DNA from: Pseudomonas sp. Irchel s3b2
GTDB lineage: Bacteria; Pseudomonadota; Gammaproteobacteria; Pseudomonadales; Pseudomonadaceae
DNA length: 64,000 bases
NCBI RefSeq assembly: GCF_900187445.1
Contig: NZ_FYEB01000010.1
Location: 62,001-126,000 of the forward strand
Reading direction: 5' to 3'
Below, in pieces: positions 1 through 8,757 of the stretch. The notes under the pieces are model-generated. The model worked only from the letters and a program-made list of their open reading frames with translations, did no database searches and had not been told where the DNA came from. The position numbers and the translations under genes were made by a program. The number at the start of each line of letters is the position of its first letter. The stretch's first letter is position 1.

Positions 1-1239
1 TACTGGACTGAACTGGCACAGCTGCTGGAACGCGGATTGTTCGACGGTCTGTTCATCGCCGACATCGTCGGCGTGTACGACGTCTACCAAAACTCGGTGA
101 ACGTCCCGCTCAAAGAGTCGATCCAGTTGCCGGTCAACGACCCTTTGCTACTGGTCTCGGCCATGGCCGCCGTCACCAAAAACCTCGGCTTCGGCCTCAC
201 CTCTAACCTGACCTACGAACCGCCGTACCTGTTCGCCCGACGCCTGTCGACGCTCGATCATTTGAGTCGTGGACGGGTCGGCTGGAACATCGTCACCGGC
301 TACCTCGACAGCGCCGCCAAGGCCATGGGCCTGAGCGAACAGGTGGAACACGACCGGCGTTACGACCAGGCCGATGAATACCTGCAAGTGCTCTACAAAC
401 TCTGGGAAGGCAGCTGGGAAAACGGCGCGGTGCTCAACGACCGTGAGCAACGGATCTACGCCCAACCCGAGAAGGTGCACAAGGTCGAGCACAAGGGCGA
501 GTTCTATCAGGTCGAGGGCTATCACCTCTGCGAACCGTCGCCACAACGCACGCCGGTGCTGTTCCAGGCAGGCAGTTCCGATCGCGGTTTGCTGTTCGCC
601 GGTCGGCATGCCGAGTGCGTGTTCATCAGCGGTCAGAACAAACCGGCGACCCGGGTTCAGGTGGACAAGGTGCGCGCCAGCGCCGTCGAAGCCGGGCGCA
701 ATCCTTGGGACATCAAGGTGTTCATGGGTTTGAACGTGATTGTCGGTGAGACAGAAGAGCTGGCCTGGAAGAAGCACGCTGAGTACCTGAGCTACGCCAG
801 TGCCGAGGCCGGTGTGGCGCACTTCTCGGCGTCCACCGGGATCGACTTTTCCGAGTACGAACTCGACGAACCGATCCAGTACGTGAAGAGCAACGCCATC
901 CAGTCCGCCACCAAGAACCTGCAAAACAACGACTGGACCCGCCGCAAACTGCTGGAGCAACACGCCCTCGGTGGCCGCTACATCACCGTGGTCGGCTCGC
1001 CGCAGCAGGTGGCCGATGAGCTGGAATCGTGGATCGCCGAAACCGGGCTGGATGGCTTCAACCTGACACGGATCGTCACCCCGGAAAGCTACGTGGATTT
1101 CATTGAACTGGTGATTCCGGAATTGCAACGCAGAGGGTCGTACAAGACGGCTTACGACAACGGCAGCCTGCGGGAAAAGCTGTTTCACGAAGGGGCGCAT
1201 TTGCCTGAGCAACACACAGGCTCCGCGTTCCGCCGTTAA
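1..1239 (+). CDS. LLM-class flavin-dependent monooxygenase (NtaA/SnaA/DszA family), 5'-truncated by the window edge
   Basis: The reading frame is open from base 1, so the true start lies upstream and only about 412 residues are seen. Visible family features are the segments RVGWNIVTGYLD near the N-terminal third and AGSSDRGLLFAGRHAECVF in the middle, typical of FMNH2-dependent monooxygenases of the NtaA/SnaA/SoxA/DszA group. Members oxidise organosulfur compounds or aminopolycarboxylates using reduced flavin from a separate reductase. The metQNI operon immediately downstream suggests a role in sulfur scavenging (inference); the substrate cannot be told from sequence. A REP pair follows the stop codon. 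Confidence 0.88.
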   Translation, partial: YWTELAQLLERGLFDGLFIADIVGVYDVYQNSVNVPLKESIQLPVNDPLLLVSAMAAVTKNLGFGLTSNLTYEPPYLFARRLSTLDHLSRGRVGWNIVTGYLDSAAKAMGLSEQVEHDRRYDQADEYLQVLYKLWEGSWENGAVLNDREQRIYAQPEKVHKVEHKGEFYQVEGYHLCEPSPQRTPVLFQAGSSDRGLLFAGRHAECVFISGQNKPATRVQVDKVRASAVEAGRNPWDIKVFMGLNVIVGETEELAWKKHAEYLSYASAEAGVAHFSASTGIDFSEYELDEPIQYVKSNAIQSATKNLQNNDWTRRKLLEQHALGGRYITVVGSPQQVADELESWIAETGLDGFNLTRIVTPESYVDFIELVIPELQRRGSYKTAYDNGSLREKLFHEGAHLPEQHTGSAFRR

Positions 1240-1243
1240 AAGC

Positions 1244-1333
1244 TTCGCGGGCAAGCCTCGCTCCTACAGGTATCGGTCGTTCACAAATATCCGGTACGGC
1301 GCTGACCCTGTAGGAGCGAGGCTTGCCCGCGAA
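1244..1333. repeat. REP palindrome pair
   Basis: Inverted arms at 1244-1270 and 1307-1333 match over 27 bp (TTCGCGGGCAAGCCTCGCTC and its complement). This is the common fluorescens-group REP family, seen again at 4824-4906, 21198-21225, 24958-25031 and 33857-33945. It lies between the monooxygenase and metQ and could act as a transcription attenuator. Confidence 0.9.
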
Positions 1334-1382
1334 GAGGCCCGCCCAAACACCAAAAATTTATGCACTGACTGGAAACCCCATC

Positions 1383-2192
1383 ATGAAAAAGACCTACCTC
1401 TCTCACCCAGTCAAAGCACTGGCCCTGGCCCTCGGCCTCTTCAGCTCCATCACCTTCGCCGCCGACGCGCCACTGAAAGTCGGCACCACCGCCGCCTTCG
1501 CCATTCCCCTGGAAGCCGCAGTCGAAGAAGCCAACAAACAAGGCCTGAAAGTCGAACTGGTGGAATTCAGCGACTGGATCGCCCCCAACGTCAGCCTCGC
1601 CTCGGGTGACATCGACGTGAACTATTTCCAGCACATCCCGTTCCTGGAAAACGCCAAAGCCGCCGCCGGTTTTGACCTGGTGCCATTCGCCCCGGGCATC
1701 ATCAACAACGTCGGCCTCTACTCGAAAAAATACAAAAGCTTCGACGAGTTGCCCGAAGGCGCCAGCGTAGCCATCGCCAATGACCCGATCAACAGCGGTC
1801 GCGGCCTGCAACTGCTGGCCAAGGCCCGGCTGATCACCCTCAAACCGGGCGTCGGCTACAAGGCCACCGAAGAAGACATCATCGCCAACCCGAAGAAAAT
1901 CAAAATCCTTCAGGTCGAAGCCGTGCAACTGGTGCGCGCCTACGACGACGCCGATCTGGTCCAGGGTTACCCGGCCTACATCCGCCTGTCGAAGACCTTC
2001 GATGCCAGTTCCGCACTGCTGTTCGATGGCCTCGATCACAAGGAATACGTGATCCAGTTCGTGATCCAGGCGAAAAGCAAAACCGACCCACGCCTGATCA
2101 AATTCGTCGACATCTACCAACATTCGCCAGCCGTTCGTGCGGCGCTGGATAAAGCTCACGGCAAGCTCTATCAAGCCGGTTGGGAAAGCTGA
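1383..2192 (+). CDS. metQ: MetQ/NlpA family substrate-binding protein
   Basis: This 269-residue periplasmic binding protein of the NLPA family probably delivers methionine or a related sulfur compound to MetNI. The start is set at ATG 1383, which gives a Sec signal peptide (MKKTYLSHPVKALALALGLF, cleavage after about residue 26). No lipobox cysteine is seen, unlike classical MetQ lipoproteins. Family motifs include VGTTAAFAIP near the mature N-terminus and DVNYFQHIPFLEN. The stop overlaps the Shine-Dalgarno region of metN, so the three met genes form one operon. Location next to the flavin monooxygenase supports sulfur uptake, but the ligand is inferred. Confidence 0.9.
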   Translation: MKKTYLSHPVKALALALGLFSSITFAADAPLKVGTTAAFAIPLEAAVEEANKQGLKVELVEFSDWIAPNVSLASGDIDVNYFQHIPFLENAKAAAGFDLVPFAPGIINNVGLYSKKYKSFDELPEGASVAIANDPINSGRGLQLLAKARLITLKPGVGYKATEEDIIANPKKIKILQVEAVQLVRAYDDADLVQGYPAYIRLSKTFDASSALLFDGLDHKEYVIQFVIQAKSKTDPRLIKFVDIYQHSPAVRAALDKAHGKLYQAGWES

Positions 2193-2194
2193 GG

Positions 2195-3316
2195 ATGACG
2201 GCCGCTATCCAACGGCGACTGGAACTTCCGGAGCCACATAACGCCACACAAACCGAACTGCACCCAGACCTGAATCGCGCCCACGTGCGCTTCATCGGCC
2301 TGGGTAAAACCTACAACGGCCAGCAAGGTCCGGTGGCGGCCCTGCACGGCATCGACCTGGCAATCCAGCGCGGCGAAGTGTTCGGCATCATCGGTCGCAG
2401 CGGTGCTGGCAAGTCGTCGCTGATACGCACCATCAACCGCCTCGAACAACCGAGCAGCGGGCGGGTGCTGATCGATCAGGTGGACATCGGCGAGTTCGAT
2501 GAAGACCGCTTGGTGGCGCTGCGGCGGCGGATCGGCATGATCTTCCAGCACTTCAATCTGATGTCGGCCAAGACGGTATGGCAGAACGTCGAATTGCCGC
2601 TGAAAGTCGCCGGTGTGCCCAAGGAGCAGCGCGAGCGCAAAGTCCGCGAACTGCTGGAACTGGTCGGCCTGCAGGAGAAGCACAAAGCCTACCCGGCGCA
2701 ACTTTCCGGCGGGCAGAAACAGCGCGTCGGCATCGCCCGCGCGCTGGTGCATGACCCGGAGATTCTGCTGTGTGACGAGGCGACTTCGGCGCTGGATCCG
2801 GAGACCACGCAATCGATCCTCGGCCTGCTGCGCGAGATCAATCAGCGCCTGGGCCTGACCATTGTGCTGATCACCCACGAGATGGCGGTGATCCGCGATA
2901 TCTGTGATCGAGTGGTGGTGCTGGAGCACGGGCGAATCGTCGAGCAAGGGCCGGTCTGGGAAGTATTCGGCAACCCGCAACATGAAGTCAGCAAGACCTT
3001 GCTCGCGCCGCTGCAACACGGTCTGCCGGAAGAACTGCAAAGCCGCTTGCGAGCACAGCCGCAGTCTTCGGACGCCGCTGTGGTGTTGCGTTTGCAATTC
3101 ACCGGCAGCGCGAGCGACGAGCCAGACCTGGCGGCGCTGTTCAGCGCCCTCGGTGGTCGCGTGCGCTTGCTGCAAGGGGGCGTGGAACGGATTCAGGGGC
3201 ATGCGCTCGGGCAATTGCTGCTGGCGGTGACCGGCTCGTCCCTCGGTGCCGAGGAATTGCATCAGCGCGCCGGCCACTGGGCGCAACAGGTGGAGGTGCT
3301 GGGTTATGTGGTTTGA
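2195..3316 (+). CDS. metN: Methionine-type ABC transporter ATP-binding protein MetN
   Basis: This 373-residue ATPase energises the MetNIQ importer at the inner membrane. Walker A GRSGAGKS is at residues 67-74, the signature LSGGQKQRVGIARAL follows, and Walker B is LLCDEATSALD. The C-terminal ~90 residues resemble the NIL regulatory domain of MetN, which in the family senses internal methionine. ATG 2195 is chosen because GAGG precedes it and it lies three bases after the metQ stop; a TTG at 2180 is the alternative. The N-terminus carries a ~30-residue extension before the ABC domain. It overlaps metI by 11 bp. Confidence 0.93.
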   Translation: MTAAIQRRLELPEPHNATQTELHPDLNRAHVRFIGLGKTYNGQQGPVAALHGIDLAIQRGEVFGIIGRSGAGKSSLIRTINRLEQPSSGRVLIDQVDIGEFDEDRLVALRRRIGMIFQHFNLMSAKTVWQNVELPLKVAGVPKEQRERKVRELLELVGLQEKHKAYPAQLSGGQKQRVGIARALVHDPEILLCDEATSALDPETTQSILGLLREINQRLGLTIVLITHEMAVIRDICDRVVVLEHGRIVEQGPVWEVFGNPQHEVSKTLLAPLQHGLPEELQSRLRAQPQSSDAAVVLRLQFTGSASDEPDLAALFSALGGRVRLLQGGVERIQGHALGQLLLAVTGSSLGAEELHQRAGHWAQQVEVLGYVV

Positions 3317-3950
3317 TCGGTTGCTTCAGGGTTTTATCGACACGTTTTTGATGGTGGGTGTGTCGTCGTTGATTGCACTGCTGGCGGGCATTCCATTGGC
3401 GGTGATTCTGGTCACCAGTTCCAAGGGCGGAATCTACGAAGCCCCGGCGCTGAACCGCGCATTGGGCGCGTTCGTGAACCTGTTTCGCTCGATTCCGTTT
3501 TTGATATTGATGGTGGCGTTGATACCGTTTACCCGGCTGATCGTCGGCACCACGTATGGCGTGTGGGCTGCCGTGGTGCCGCTGACCATTGCGGCCACGC
3601 CGTTCTTTGCGCGGATTGCTGAAGTCAGCCTGCGGGAAGTCGACCATGGATTGATCGAAGCCGCGCAAGCCATGGGCTGCCGACGCGGGCATATCGTCTG
3701 GCATGTGCTGCTACCTGAAGCACTGCCGGGGATTGTCGGTGGGTTTACGATTACGTTGGTGACGATGATCAACTCCTCGGCCATGGCCGGGGCGATTGGG
3801 GCCGGTGGGTTGGGGGACATCGCTTATCGATATGGGTATCAGCGGTTTGATAGCCAGATCATGTTGACGGTGATTGTGTTGCTGGTGGTGTTAGTGGCGG
3901 TGATTCAGCTAGGCGGGGATCGCTTGGCGCGGGGGTTGAATAAACGTTGA
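3306..3950 (+). CDS. metI: Methionine-type ABC transporter permease MetI
   Basis: This 214-residue inner-membrane protein has about five transmembrane helices. The cytoplasmic EAA loop (EAAQAMGCRRGHIVWHVLLP) couples the permease to MetN. Length matches MetI (about 215 residues). ATG 3306 lies inside the 3' end of metN (11-bp overlap), indicating translational coupling. It is the last gene of metQNI, and a REP-like palindrome follows. Confidence 0.93.
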   Translation: MWFDRLLQGFIDTFLMVGVSSLIALLAGIPLAVILVTSSKGGIYEAPALNRALGAFVNLFRSIPFLILMVALIPFTRLIVGTTYGVWAAVVPLTIAATPFFARIAEVSLREVDHGLIEAAQAMGCRRGHIVWHVLLPEALPGIVGGFTITLVTMINSSAMAGAIGAGGLGDIAYRYGYQRFDSQIMLTVIVLLVVLVAVIQLGGDRLARGLNKR

Positions 3951-3962
3951 GTGAAGATCAAA

Positions 3963-4057
3963 AGATCGCAGCCTTCGGCAGCTCCTACAGGGTGTGGCGT
4001 TAACAAGGAATTTGCGTCGGGCACGGTCCCTGTAGGAGCTGCCGAAGGCTGCGATCT
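3963..4057. repeat. REP-like palindrome (AGATCGCAGCCTTCGGCAGC type)
   Basis: Arms at 3963-3992 and 4028-4057 are perfect 30-bp inverted copies around a 35-bp loop. Related units occur at 21789-21832, 28956-29020 and 62830-62915. It sits directly after metI and may end the metQNI transcript. Confidence 0.88.
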
Positions 4058-4205
4058 TGGCGTCATCAAATTCACCGCTCAAAGGGAAGTTTTCGCACAA
4101 GAAAATCAGAGTGCCAGCAGGCCCGATCCCTTTCTTTTGCAGGACATTTCCTAGATCATTCCGCTCGCTTGCGCCTGCCAAATTCCGTGGCTAGTCTCGG
4201 TCCGT

Positions 4206-4430
4206 CACTGCTCATCAGTGATCGGGTTTAGTCGCCCGGATCTTTCCAGGCGCACAGCGCTACCTCATTCCAGGTGTTCATTACCTGAAAGTTATGGTGG
4301 CTGTGCGCAGGGCACCCTCGGGTGCGCCGGTGTTGCCTGGAGACCGGTCGACTAACCTGCGTGCAGCCGCCACCCCTATTCGTTTAGTCGCGATAACGGT
4401 TGGCTCCAATTAATTCCAGGAGTTTTACCA
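4206..4430 (+). promoter_or_regulatory. Candidate structured 5' leader RNA upstream of the DUF6124-like gene
   Basis: This ~225-bp non-coding stretch contains successive stem-loops. CACTG 4206-4210 pairs with CAGTG 4216-4220. GCGCACAGC 4250-4258 pairs with GCTGTGCGC 4300-4308 and encloses CAGGT 4271-4275 / ACCTG 4283-4287. GCACCC 4312-4317 pairs with GGGTGC 4320-4325 (the apical pair would not form). The decamer GTTTAGTCGC occurs on both sides of the fold, in the 4226-4235 area and again around 4383. AGGAG lies just before the start codon at 4431. I do not recognise an established riboswitch. From memory, similar sequence precedes paralogues of this gene family in Pseudomonas; this was not checked. 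Confidence 0.45.
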
Positions 4431-4787
4431 ATGAAAAAATCCGTACCCGATCCACCTCCCGAAAACCCCACCAACGAAACCGCCACTGAAGATCCGCTCA
4501 GGGATCGATCGGCGCTCTACCGTGCGATTGATTTCTACCTCACCGGCGATCAGCCCTCACCGCCCGACGAATTTCGCTTCTACAACGTCAGCAAAGACGT
4601 GAGCTTCGAGGATACCCAGCTTTACGTCGCCGATCTGCTGCGCTGCGCCTCGGTCACGGCGTATCAGTGTGGCGATCAGCTCAAGGGGGCCGATCGGGCA
4701 TTGGTGTTTTCCGTTTGGCATTTGCTGGAGATTGCCAAGGCGATGGTTGATCGGTCCATTGAATGTCTGGGGATGAAGCAAAGCTGA
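4431..4787 (+). CDS. DUF6124-like hypothetical protein
   Basis: This small 118-residue protein has a proline- and acid-rich N-terminus and a helical C-terminal half. The C-terminal segment (DLLRCASVTAYQCGDQLKG then LVFSVWHLLEIAKAMVDRS) resembles the Pseudomonas family I know as DUF6124, whose function is unknown. ATG 4431 follows CCAGGAGTTTTACC, a good Shine-Dalgarno site. There is no signal peptide or membrane segment, so it is probably cytoplasmic. It is monocistronic, with a long hairpin-rich leader before it and a REP after it. Confidence 0.75.
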   Translation: MKKSVPDPPPENPTNETATEDPLRDRSALYRAIDFYLTGDQPSPPDEFRFYNVSKDVSFEDTQLYVADLLRCASVTAYQCGDQLKGADRALVFSVWHLLEIAKAMVDRSIECLGMKQS

Positions 4788-4823
4788 ATCTGGCCTGAGT
4801 CATTGGTCGTCAGTGATATTGCC

Positions 4824-4906
4824 TTCGCGGGCAAGCCTCGCTCCTACAGGAGTTATGTGGTTCTGGCGATCACTGGCCCCCTGTAGGAGCGAGGCTTGTC
4901 CGCGAA
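4824..4906. repeat. REP palindrome pair
   Basis: Arms are at 4824-4850 and 4880-4906, same family as 1244-1333. One arm carries GTCC instead of GCCC. It separates the DUF6124-like gene from the methyltransferase. Confidence 0.88.
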
Positions 4907-4974
4907 TGGCTGCGCAGCAGCCCCCGGCGTCATGGCGTATATTCGGCGAATCCCCATTGCCTGCGCAGCCGACC

Positions 4975-5604
4975 ATGAAACAGACTCCCGCCGATCTGGA
5001 GCAGATCACCTCCACCACGCTGGGCCATTACAACGCGGTGGCCGAAGACTTCCGCGAAGGCACTCGCGATCACGATGTCAGCCAGAACATCGATGCCCTG
5101 CTGCGGCATATTCAGGGTGAGGCGCCGTTCACCCTTCTCGACTTCGGCTGCGGCCCTGGCCGTGACCTGAAAACCTTCACGCGCCTGGGCCACACCGCCG
5201 TCGGCCTCGACGGCTCGGAAAAGCTTGCGCAAATGGCGCGGGAGGACAGTGGTTGTGAAGTCTGGCAGCAGGACTTTCTGAAACTCGACCTGCCGGCCGA
5301 GCGGTTTGACGGGATTTTTGCCAATGCGGTGCTGTTTCATGTGCCGAGTCAGGAATTGCCTCGGGTGTTGAAGCAGCTGCGCGAGGCGTTGAAGCCGGGT
5401 GGGGTGTTGTTCAGCTCCAATCCGCGAGGCGAGAATCAGGAAGGCTGGAACGGGCCGCGTTATGGGGCGTATTACGATCTTCAGGCCTGGCAGGAAATGC
5501 TGACCGAGGCAGGATTTGTGGAGCTTGAGCATTACTACCGGCCGGCGGCGCTGCCGCGGGAGCAGCAGCCTTGGTTGGCGAGTGTTTGGCGTCGAGCCAA
5601 CTGA
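4975..5604 (+). CDS. Class I SAM-dependent methyltransferase
   Basis: This is a 209-residue Rossmann-fold methyltransferase. Motif I is LLDFGCGPGRDLKTF at about residues 53-67, the acidic end of strand 2 is VGLDGSEK, and motif IV is FDGIFANAVLFHVP, all typical of the Methyltransf_11/25 families. ATG 4975 is preferred over upstream in-frame starts because those would read through the REP. The substrate is unknown; small cytoplasmic methyltransferases of this kind act on metabolites, lipids or metalloids. It appears monocistronic, and its stop runs directly into a repeat. Confidence 0.85.
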   Translation: MKQTPADLEQITSTTLGHYNAVAEDFREGTRDHDVSQNIDALLRHIQGEAPFTLLDFGCGPGRDLKTFTRLGHTAVGLDGSEKLAQMAREDSGCEVWQQDFLKLDLPAERFDGIFANAVLFHVPSQELPRVLKQLREALKPGGVLFSSNPRGENQEGWNGPRYGAYYDLQAWQEMLTEAGFVELEHYYRPAALPREQQPWLASVWRRAN

Positions 5605-5711
5605 TCGTTCCCATGCTCTGCGTGGGAATGCCTCTCGGGACGCTCTGCGCCCCTGTGGCTGTGACGCAGAGCGTCACTGGCTGCATTCCCACGCGGAGCA
5701 TGGGAACGATC
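5603..5711. repeat. Palindromic repeat (GATCGTTCCCATGCTCTGCG type)
   Basis: A 109-bp element begins GATCGTTCCC and ends GGGAACGATC, with an inner palindrome around GACGCTCTGCG...CGCAGAGCGTC. A near-copy is at 11019-11122, and short single hairpins of the same family are at 12341-12377 and 29340-29370. It lies between the convergent methyltransferase and triC and probably terminates both. Confidence 0.88.
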
Positions 5712-5712
5712 A

Positions 5713-8700
5713 TTAGGCAGACTTCGGTTCGCGGATTTTGTACCAGGCCACATACAGCGCCGGTAAAAACAGCAGCGTCAGCAACGTCGCGATGATAATC
5801 CCGCCAATCATCGCGTAGGCCATCGGCCCCCAGAACACTTCCCGGGCAATCGGGATCATCCCCAGGCTCGCCGCCGCCGCCGTCAACAAAATCGGTCGGC
5901 GCCGATGTTCCGTGGCCTGCACCACCGCATCCCACGGTGTGTAGCCATTCTTCTCGAAAGAGTCGATCTGAGTCACCAGAATCACCGAGTTGCGGATGAT
6001 GATCCCGATCAACGCCAGAATCCCGAGGATCGCCACGAAGCCCATGGGCGTGCCCGTCGGGATCAACGCCAGTACCACGCCGATCAACCCGAGTGGCGCG
6101 ACGCTGGCCACCAGGAACAGTTTCTGAACGCTGTGCAACTGGATCATCAGGAAGGTCGCCATCAAAAACAGCATCAACGGCACGACCTTGGCAATCGGCC
6201 CCTGGGCCTTGCCGCTTTCCTCCACGGTACCGCCGGTGGCGACTTTGTAGCCCACCGGCAAACCGGCGGCGAATTTGTCGATGTCCGGTTGCAACTGTTT
6301 CACCAGGTCGGTCGGCTGAATCTCATCGCGCACCGCGGCCTTGATGGTGATGGTCGGTTTGCGATCGCGACGCCACACCAGCGGCTGCTCGAGCTCATAC
6401 CGCACCGTGGCAAACGCCAGCAGCGGAATCGACGTGCCGCCGGGGGTGACGATCTGCAGGTTTTGCAGCGTTTCCGGGCTACCGCGCTCAGCATCTTCAG
6501 CGCGGCCGACCACGTCGATCAGGTAGATATCGTCATCGACCTGCGTCACCGGCGAGCCGACGACGATGCTGTTCATCAGGTTCGCCATGTCTTCCGACGA
6601 CAACCCAAGTTGCCGTGCCTTGTCCTGGGCGATGTCGATGCGCAGCACTTTGCCCGGCTCGTTCCAGTCGTAAATGATCTCGCCGATGTGCGAGTTCTTA
6701 TCCAGTTCGGTGGCCAGGGCGATAGCGTGTTTGCGCACCTGATCGATGTCTTTGCCGCTGACCCGATACTGAATCGGCCGCCCCACCGGCGGGCCCATTT
6801 CCAGAGCCTGGACGTAACTGCCGACACCGACGAACTCTTCACGCAGGCGTTTTTGCAGACGAGCAGTCAAGGCTGGGCGTGACTTGCCTTTGCTGACGAT
6901 CACCAGTTGCGCGTAGTACGGGTTCTGCAATTGCTGGTCGAGGGGCAGATAGAAACGGATCGCGCCCTCGCCGATGTAGGTGCTCCAGCGCACGATGTCC
7001 GGGTCGCCCTTGAGCGTCGCTTCGAACTTATCCACGATCATGCGGGTTTCAGCAATCGAGGCGTTTTGCGGCAGGTTCAGGTCGACAAGGATTTCCGGAC
7101 GGTCCGAGGACGGGAAGAACTGGTTCTGCACGAACTGCATGGAAAACACCGAGAGCACAAACAGCGCCACGGTGATGCCGATGGCCCACCAGCGATTGCG
7201 CATCGCCCAAAGCAGGCCGCCATTGAACGCCCGACCGATGCGCCCCGGCTCTGCGTCGTGAGGCTTCACCTTGGCGCTCAGAATGTGCACACCGAGCACC
7301 GGGGCGAACAACACGGCGACGATCCATGACACCAGCATGGCCACCGCGATCACCGCGAACAGCGTGAAGGTGTACTCACCGGCAGAGCTTGCGTTCAAGC
7401 CGATCGGCACGAAACCGGCGACGGTGACCAACGTGCCGGTGAGCATCGGGAATGCCGTCGAGGTGTAGGCGAAAGTCGCCGCCTGCTCTTTGGTTTCGCC
7501 CATTTCCAGGCGCGTGACCATCATCTCGACCGTGATCATCGCGTCGTCCACCAGCAGACCGAGGGCGATGATCAGCGCACCAAGGGAAATCCGCTGCATG
7601 GTGATGCCACTGTATTCCATGAAGAGGAAGACCATCGCCAGCACCAACGGAATCGAACACGCCACCACCAGCCCGGCGCGCACACCGAGACTGACGAAGC
7701 TGACGATCAGCACGATCACCACCGCTTCGAACAACGCACTGGTGAAGCCGCCGACGGCTTCTTCCACCACTACAGCCTGGTCGGAAACGGTGTGTACACC
7801 GACGCCCACCGGCAGGTCCGCCGTCAGCTCATCCATACGCAGGTGCAGCGCCTTGCCGAAGTCCTGAATGTTGCCGCCCTTTTTCATGGCGATCGCCAGG
7901 CCGATGGCTGGCTGACCGTTAAAGCGAAACTCCGGGGTCGACGGATCGACGTAGCCACGGCTGATGTTGGCGATGTCGGCCAGTCGGTAGAAGCGGTCGT
8001 TGAGCTTCAGGTTAACGTTGGCCAGATCTTTTTCAGAGGCAAACTGCCCCGAGGTCCGCACCGAAATCCGCTCTGGACCAGCCTCGATCACCCCGGCCGG
8101 GGTCACAGCGTTCTGCGATTGCAGGGTCTGCACCACCTCGCGCCGATCAATGCCGAGGGCGGCCAGTTTGCGGGGGGAGAAGTTCAGGTAAAGGACTTCA
8201 TCCTGCTCGCCGACCATCTCGACCTTGCCCAGCCCCGGGACTTCGCGGATTTCGGCACGCACCTGTTCCACGTAATCGCGCAACTGACGCATCGACAGGC
8301 CGTCGGAGGTAAAGGCATACACCGAACCGAACACATCGCCGAACTCATCGTTAAAGCCCGGCCCTTGCAGGCCCTGCGGGAACTCGCCGCGAATGTCGTT
8401 GATCTTCTTGCGCACCTGGTACCAGATCTGCGGGATGTCCTTGGCGCTGGTGGTGTCGAGCAGGTTAACGAAAACCGTCGATTCTCCGGGGCGGGTGTAG
8501 CTTTTCACGTAATCAAGCGAGTCGAGCTCTTCGAGTTTTTTCTCGATCCGGTCAGTGACTTGCTTGAGGGTTTCTTCCTGGGTCGCGCCGGGCCAGCGGG
8601 TCTGGATCACCATGGTTTTGATGGTGAACGAGGGGTCTTCTTCGCGCCCCAGGTTCAGGTACGAAAACACGCCCATCAGCAGCGCGACGAACATCAAATA

Positions 8701-8757
8701 CCAGACAAACGACTGATGCTTGAGGGCCCATTCGGATAAGTTGAAACTCCCTTTCAT
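5713..8757 (-). CDS. triC: RND efflux transporter, inner-membrane pump TriC
   Basis: At 1014 residues this is the usual length for a resistance-nodulation-division pump. The N-terminal helix is followed by a large periplasmic domain, the TM4 segment LGALIIALGLLVDDAMITVE with paired proton-relay aspartates, a second porter domain and C-terminal helices. It couples proton influx to drug export through a tripartite complex. Two adaptor genes precede it, overlapping by 4 bp. A pump with two different adaptors is the arrangement of TriABC in P. aeruginosa (triclosan efflux with OpmH), and protein length agrees. No outer-membrane channel gene is adjacent, so TolC/OpmH is presumably encoded elsewhere. 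Confidence 0.88.
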   Translation of the reverse strand: MKGSFNLSEWALKHQSFVWYLMFVALLMGVFSYLNLGREEDPSFTIKTMVIQTRWPGATQEETLKQVTDRIEKKLEELDSLDYVKSYTRPGESTVFVNLLDTTSAKDIPQIWYQVRKKINDIRGEFPQGLQGPGFNDEFGDVFGSVYAFTSDGLSMRQLRDYVEQVRAEIREVPGLGKVEMVGEQDEVLYLNFSPRKLAALGIDRREVVQTLQSQNAVTPAGVIEAGPERISVRTSGQFASEKDLANVNLKLNDRFYRLADIANISRGYVDPSTPEFRFNGQPAIGLAIAMKKGGNIQDFGKALHLRMDELTADLPVGVGVHTVSDQAVVVEEAVGGFTSALFEAVVIVLIVSFVSLGVRAGLVVACSIPLVLAMVFLFMEYSGITMQRISLGALIIALGLLVDDAMITVEMMVTRLEMGETKEQAATFAYTSTAFPMLTGTLVTVAGFVPIGLNASSAGEYTFTLFAVIAVAMLVSWIVAVLFAPVLGVHILSAKVKPHDAEPGRIGRAFNGGLLWAMRNRWWAIGITVALFVLSVFSMQFVQNQFFPSSDRPEILVDLNLPQNASIAETRMIVDKFEATLKGDPDIVRWSTYIGEGAIRFYLPLDQQLQNPYYAQLVIVSKGKSRPALTARLQKRLREEFVGVGSYVQALEMGPPVGRPIQYRVSGKDIDQVRKHAIALATELDKNSHIGEIIYDWNEPGKVLRIDIAQDKARQLGLSSEDMANLMNSIVVGSPVTQVDDDIYLIDVVGRAEDAERGSPETLQNLQIVTPGGTSIPLLAFATVRYELEQPLVWRRDRKPTITIKAAVRDEIQPTDLVKQLQPDIDKFAAGLPVGYKVATGGTVEESGKAQGPIAKVVPLMLFLMATFLMIQLHSVQKLFLVASVAPLGLIGVVLALIPTGTPMGFVAILGILALIGIIIRNSVILVTQIDSFEKNGYTPWDAVVQATEHRRRPILLTAAAASLGMIPIAREVFWGPMAYAMIGGIIIATLLTLLFLPALYVAWYKIREPKSA

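Noticed and set aside
148..1254. 368-codon minus-strand frame
   Set aside because: Antisense to the flavin monooxygenase; Val/His-rich composition typical of shadow frames.
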